The notes beneath the pieces were generated by a model. It was not told where the DNA came from, did no database searches, and saw nothing but the letters and a program-made list of their open reading frames with translations. The position numbers were made by a program, and so were the translations under genes. A stretch of DNA of 64,000 nucleotides from Saccharomycopsis crataegensis (taxonomy: Eukaryota; Ascomycota; Saccharomycetes; Ascoideales; Saccharomycopsidaceae), in NCBI RefSeq assembly GCF_037102585.1, contig NW_027043831.1:186001-250000 (forward strand). The letters run 5' to 3'. Shown here one piece after another: positions 60,068-64,000 of this stretch. Position 1 is the stretch's first letter; each line of letters starts with the position of its first letter.

Positions 60068-63000
60068 ATGGGCGGAAATACTTCAATATTGGCTCCAAGG
60101 CTACTTTCGAATGCGATTTCGTTATCATCCTACGTGGATATTCTCGACCAAGTCAATTTCGGCAAAACCATCCAAGATAACCGATTCCTTAAATCAATAC
60201 AATGTTCTGACTCTAAAAATAATGGGGAATTACTTTTAATAAAGTTGTTTATTAAACCTGACACCATTAATAACACTAATGCCGATGAAGCTGGCGTTTT
60301 AGATTTGCAATACTGGATAAAAATTCTAGACAAACAGCGATCTATTTTATCGAAAATCTCTGGAGTAGTTCCTTTTAGCAAAATTATTGAAACCAGCAGA
60401 GCAGCGTACTTGATCAGACAGTATTTAAACAACAATCTTTATGACAGACTAAATACTAGACCATTTTTAGAAAACATTGAGAAACTATGGATAACATATC
60501 AATTATTGAATATACTTACTGAATGCCATGAGAATGGGGTTTATCACGGTGACATAAAAACTGAAAACATATTGGTAACAAGTTGGAATTCTGTCTTTCT
60601 AACTGACTTTGCATGCTATAAACCGGTTTATTTGCCGGAGGACAACCCGGGAGAATTTGTGTTTTATTTCGATACTTCCCAGAGAAGAAATTGTTATTTA
60701 TCTCCCGAAAGATTTTTATCAAAAGATCAAGTACCTACTAAGATTGATTTTGGAAATTTATCCGAGAGTGATCGTTTTGTATTGGAAAAAATGGATATCT
60801 TCAGTTTGGGATGTGTGATTGCAGAATTGTATCTTGAAGGAGGTTCCATTTTCACGTTATCTCAATTATTTAAATATAGAAATGGCGCATATTATCCTAA
60901 CTTGGATAATATAAATAATGAAAACTTGAAAAAAATGGTTCAAAGTATGATCAGCTTGGACCCAAGCAATAGAAAGTCGGCAGCAGAGTATTTACAAGAG
61001 TTCAAAGAAATCTTGTTTCCAAGCTCCTTCTACTCATTCTTGGGTGACTATATCAAAGACTTGATTTATATCAATAATATTGAAGGTACATATAAGGAAT
61101 CTAGTGGACGGAAAGTCGGTGTTAGAATAGGGGACGACTATTATGATGACAAACTTAAAGAATGTGACCATCGGATCATAAAAATGTATTCGGAGTTTGA
61201 TAAGATATGCCACGCTTTAAAGCTTCAGTATAAATATTATGATGAAACTTATTCTGCGAAATTTCATGGAAACAAGCGAAAGCTCAATGAAGTACCATTA
61301 TTCCCCCTATCTTTCAACTTAAAAGGAATACCTAAAGGCTATATCATGAAATCATCTAGATATGTTGCCGCCCAGAATAGCTCTGTTGATTCTAACAATA
61401 GTGTGGCTTTAATTCTCTTAAACATAGTGGTCTCCTCCCTTCGAAATACCCATGTCGCTTCGTCCAGAATCAAGGGGGTAGAATTGTTGGTGGCATTGAG
61501 TGAAAAAATCCGTGATGAAGAAAAATTGGACCGTGTCATCCCTTTTTTGATGTCACTTTTGAGTGATGACTCCATAGAAGTTAGAATGATTTCTTTGAAG
61601 GCGTTAGCACAAATATTTTCAATGGTTGATGTAATTACCCCTATCAATGCTCTAATATTCCCAGACTATATCTTTCCAAAGCTCAAAAGTTACCTCACCA
61701 GAGATTACTGTTCTAGCTATGAAAAAATGTTTTTTGCTGTTATACTACCCAATATTGCGTTAAATGCTGTCCGATTTTATGATATGGGACAGGTTCTTAA
61801 ATCAACCACTGATTTCCTTAACCTCAATGAAAGTATGGTTGACACATTGGACTTGGAGAGTATTAACCCTGAAGATGAGTCTCCTGGAGATTCCCCTGCG
61901 GTTTCCAGGACCTCGCTAATGGAATGGATTGAATTATTCACATTAGTGGTATTAACTGGAGACGAAAACACCAAGATTTCTTTTCTATCTGATATTCATG
62001 TTTTGTGCTCAGTGATCAGTAAGGAGAAAACGAATGATATTGTATTGAGCCATTTGATCACTTACTTGAATGATAAAAGCTCTTATTTGAGACTAGCCTT
62101 TGTGGAATCTATCATCGGTATTTCGGTATCTGTTGGTATGGTTAGTTTGGAACAGTATATCCTTCCTTTGTTGATACAATCATTATCAGATTCTGAAGAG
62201 TTCATCATCATTCAGGTATTAAATAATTTAACTCAATTGGTAAACTTGGATCTTATTAGCAAAAAAATCATTTGGGACCTCACCAAAATTATATCCAAGT
62301 TGATTCTACATCCAAATGAATGGATTAGGCAAAGCTCACTAATTTTCATTATTTCAGTGACGGAAAAGCTATCTTTGGCAGATGTATTTTGTACATTGTA
62401 CCCTATCATTCGACCTTATTTCGAATATGATGTTACAGAGTTCAATTGGGATACATTATACCCATGCACAAAAAAGCCAATTTCTAGACCCATTTATAAT
62501 CTTGCCTTTAGCTGGTACTTGAGGGCAACAAATACAGCATTTTGGGGTGGTAAAGACACTGCAAAGACTAAAAAATTGTCTGCTGAATCTAATAATAATG
62601 ATTTATCAATTACTAGATCAATCACCGGAATCATCTCCAAAGTTGCAATAAGAGATCGACAAAAATCTTTGAATAATGGATCTGCTAGTGATTCTGGTCG
62701 AATTTCGACATCTGTCAATGGAACTTCCATCCAATTGACTAATGAGGATAAATTGTGGGTGAAGAGATTGAAAGCTTCAGGCTTGCAGGAAAATGATTTA
62801 TGGAAAATTTACGCTTTAAGAGATCATATTTCTAAATCAGCCAGGTCCCAAAACATCAAGACTAAACCTGCCAATGTCATTACTAATATTCAGCAATTAA
62901 AAGTCTTTCCTAGAAGCGTATTTTTAGATATTGTTTTCAAATCACCAGAAGATTCACATTTTAGACCCTTGCCTGGTTTTGATATTCATCACCAAAATGC

Positions 63001-64000
63001 AATTGAAGTCGTGGCTACCAGTAAACGCAAAGATAATATTATTCATTTGAGCCCTCAAATTAATGACAGGCCTTTTGATTCGGAAAGTATTTTTAGTGGA
63101 GTATCACAAGCGACAAGTGCTTGGAATACAAACTTGGTTCCTCCAGTTTCTGAGGGAACCGGCGCATTATTGGTAGCAATGCGGAAGGCGACGCCGTCCC
63201 TCTTAACGAATCAGGAAAATATTTATGGTGAGCTTGACAGTATTCATCAAAATTTATCCGCAAGCTCCTTAGATGTTGGGTCTATTACAAAATCTTCAAA
63301 ACTCAATACTGCTATTGTTCCATCGATGACCCATACTTATACAGGAAATAATGAAAATATCTTAAGATTTTTGGAACACTACGACTTTTCCATTACTCTT
63401 GATCATTATTATGAGTTTGGACCTTCGATAAATTTACCAGTAGGAGAAAATTCTCACAATATTGATATCAATAATAGTCAAAGTTGGCCTCCAAAAGGTA
63501 TATTAGTGGCACATTTGCTAGAGCATAAAGGTGCAATCAATTGCCTAAGCGCGTCGCCTGACTTCTCCTACTTTTTATCCGGTAGTGAAGACGGCTATTT
63601 GAAGATTTGGGACTCTATGAGATTGGAAAGAAATGTTACAAGCCAATCGCTTTTGTCAATTAACTTGAAGTCACCGGTGAAAAACATCTGCTTTATTGAG
63701 AATAGAGATTGTTTTGCGGTGTCAACGAAATCATCAATTAGGATTTTTAGAGTGTCCTTCTCTTTAGGGTCGCGCTCAAACAGAAATTCCAGTAGAGAGC
63801 ATTATAAAATCAAGAATTTAGTGCAAATCAGATCGTATAGCTTTTTCAAACAAGGAGAATTTGCCACATCTATGGGTTTTGCTAATGTTGATAATGTCCC
63901 TCTATTAATAGTTATCACTAGCCTTTCAGAAATTATAGGAATAGATATCAGAACAATGAATATTGAATTCACTTTGAAAAATCCTCTAAGATATGGTTCA
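60068..64000 (+). CDS. VPS15: Vps15 pseudokinase-like regulatory subunit of the PI3-kinase complex (runs off the right edge)
   Basis: 1311 codons are open to the window edge, starting MGGNTS, an N-myristoylation-type start. The kinase domain (about 25-310) has the family's altered motifs HGDIKTEN near 160 and TDFACYKPVYLPEDNPGEF near 178, matching yeast Vps15 nearly word for word. HEAT-like repeats span about 390-800, with a linker to 1100, and WD40 repeats start near 1141 (HKGAINCLSASPDFSYFLSGS, then YLKIWD). S. cerevisiae Vps15 has 1454 residues, so roughly 150-250 residues lie beyond the edge. Vps15 scaffolds Vps34 with Vps30 and Atg14 or Vps38 to make PI3P in autophagy and vacuolar sorting; PI3P is the ligand of the HSV2-like protein encoded at 31152-32585. 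Confidence 0.95.
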   Translation, partial: MGGNTSILAPRLLSNAISLSSYVDILDQVNFGKTIQDNRFLKSIQCSDSKNNGELLLIKLFIKPDTINNTNADEAGVLDLQYWIKILDKQRSILSKISGVVPFSKIIETSRAAYLIRQYLNNNLYDRLNTRPFLENIEKLWITYQLLNILTECHENGVYHGDIKTENILVTSWNSVFLTDFACYKPVYLPEDNPGEFVFYFDTSQRRNCYLSPERFLSKDQVPTKIDFGNLSESDRFVLEKMDIFSLGCVIAELYLEGGSIFTLSQLFKYRNGAYYPNLDNINNENLKKMVQSMISLDPSNRKSAAEYLQEFKEILFPSSFYSFLGDYIKDLIYINNIEGTYKESSGRKVGVRIGDDYYDDKLKECDHRIIKMYSEFDKICHALKLQYKYYDETYSAKFHGNKRKLNEVPLFPLSFNLKGIPKGYIMKSSRYVAAQNSSVDSNNSVALILLNIVVSSLRNTHVASSRIKGVELLVALSEKIRDEEKLDRVIPFLMSLLSDDSIEVRMISLKALAQIFSMVDVITPINALIFPDYIFPKLKSYLTRDYCSSYEKMFFAVILPNIALNAVRFYDMGQVLKSTTDFLNLNESMVDTLDLESINPEDESPGDSPAVSRTSLMEWIELFTLVVLTGDENTKISFLSDIHVLCSVISKEKTNDIVLSHLITYLNDKSSYLRLAFVESIIGISVSVGMVSLEQYILPLLIQSLSDSEEFIIIQVLNNLTQLVNLDLISKKIIWDLTKIISKLILHPNEWIRQSSLIFIISVTEKLSLADVFCTLYPIIRPYFEYDVTEFNWDTLYPCTKKPISRPIYNLAFSWYLRATNTAFWGGKDTAKTKKLSAESNNNDLSITRSITGIISKVAIRDRQKSLNNGSASDSGRISTSVNGTSIQLTNEDKLWVKRLKASGLQENDLWKIYALRDHISKSARSQNIKTKPANVITNIQQLKVFPRSVFLDIVFKSPEDSHFRPLPGFDIHHQNAIEVVATSKRKDNIIHLSPQINDRPFDSESIFSGVSQATSAWNTNLVPPVSEGTGALLVAMRKATPSLLTNQENIYGELDSIHQNLSASSLDVGSITKSSKLNTAIVPSMTHTYTGNNENILRFLEHYDFSITLDHYYEFGPSINLPVGENSHNIDINNSQSWPPKGILVAHLLEHKGAINCLSASPDFSYFLSGSEDGYLKIWDSMRLERNVTSQSLLSINLKSPVKNICFIENRDCFAVSTKSSIRIFRVSFSLGSRSNRNSSREHYKIKNLVQIRSYSFFKQGEFATSMGFANVDNVPLLIVITSLSEIIGIDIRTMNIEFTLKNPLRYGS

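Noticed and set aside
1-64000. tRNA, rRNA, retroelement or DNA transposon
   Set aside because: No GGTTCGAATCC-like B box with matching arms, no terminal repeats with reverse transcriptase or transposase motifs, and no integrase-like frame was seen.

Overview
The window looks like a chromosome-internal segment of a budding yeast (Saccharomycotina). It carries twenty well separated nuclear genes whose proteins resemble Saccharomyces cerevisiae families: CYS3, DYN1, MRPS12, ACP1, OSH1/SWH1, FMS1, MAK16, CDC16, YIM1, HSV2, GLT1, LEC1/YPR097W, YAR1 and VPS15. Five of the twenty genes have one short spliceosomal intron, more than expected for S. cerevisiae. Four of the five donors are GTGAGT, with a CTAAC branch site close to the acceptor, which points to a non-Saccharomyces lineage. 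I cannot name the species, and the decoding of CTG is not settled by the sequence. No retroelement, virus-like element, tRNA, rRNA or CRISPR array was recognised.

Layout. Positions 1-14157: the 5' part of CYS3 (minus, runs off the left edge) diverges from a complete 4292-residue cytoplasmic dynein heavy chain. Positions 14444-15740: divergent mitochondrial genes, ribosomal protein uS12m (minus) and acyl carrier protein (plus, one intron). Positions 16032-22429: OSH1-like oxysterol-binding protein (minus, with a 26-nt first exon that a simple ORF search misses) and FMS1-like polyamine oxidase (minus). Positions 22430-25193: a 2.76 kb AT-rich stretch with no convincing gene, the largest unexplained piece. 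Positions 25194-28882: MAK16 and CDC16 (plus). Positions 29308-32585: YIM1-like reductase and HSV2-like PROPPIN (minus). Positions 33339-39846: NADH-glutamate synthase GLT1 with an intron near its GltD-like part. Positions 41044-44703: arrestin-like protein converging on an unrecognised low-complexity protein across 25-bp tandem repeats. Positions 45768-52585: LEC1-like PX protein (minus) diverging from a DHA1-type MFS transporter (plus, one intron). Positions 52884-58491: F-box/leucine-rich-repeat protein and PWWP chromatin protein (both minus, the latter with an intron inside the PWWP motif). Positions 59020-64000: YAR1 and the first 1311 codons of VPS15, which runs off the right edge.

Functionally this is mostly core housekeeping: sulfur and nitrogen assimilation (CYS3, GLT1), mitochondrial translation and lipoate/fatty-acid synthesis (MRPS12, ACP1), ribosome assembly (MAK16, YAR1), cell cycle and spindle positioning (CDC16, DYN1), and lipid or PI3P membrane biology (OSH1, HSV2, LEC1, VPS15). 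Neighbours do not form an operon-like system. The less described parts are the gene-free AT-rich block, the orphan 305-residue protein, the recently duplicated leucine-rich repeat, the five introns with donor-embedded stop codons, and the repeat-rich intergenic regions. I did not find a clear new multi-gene system.
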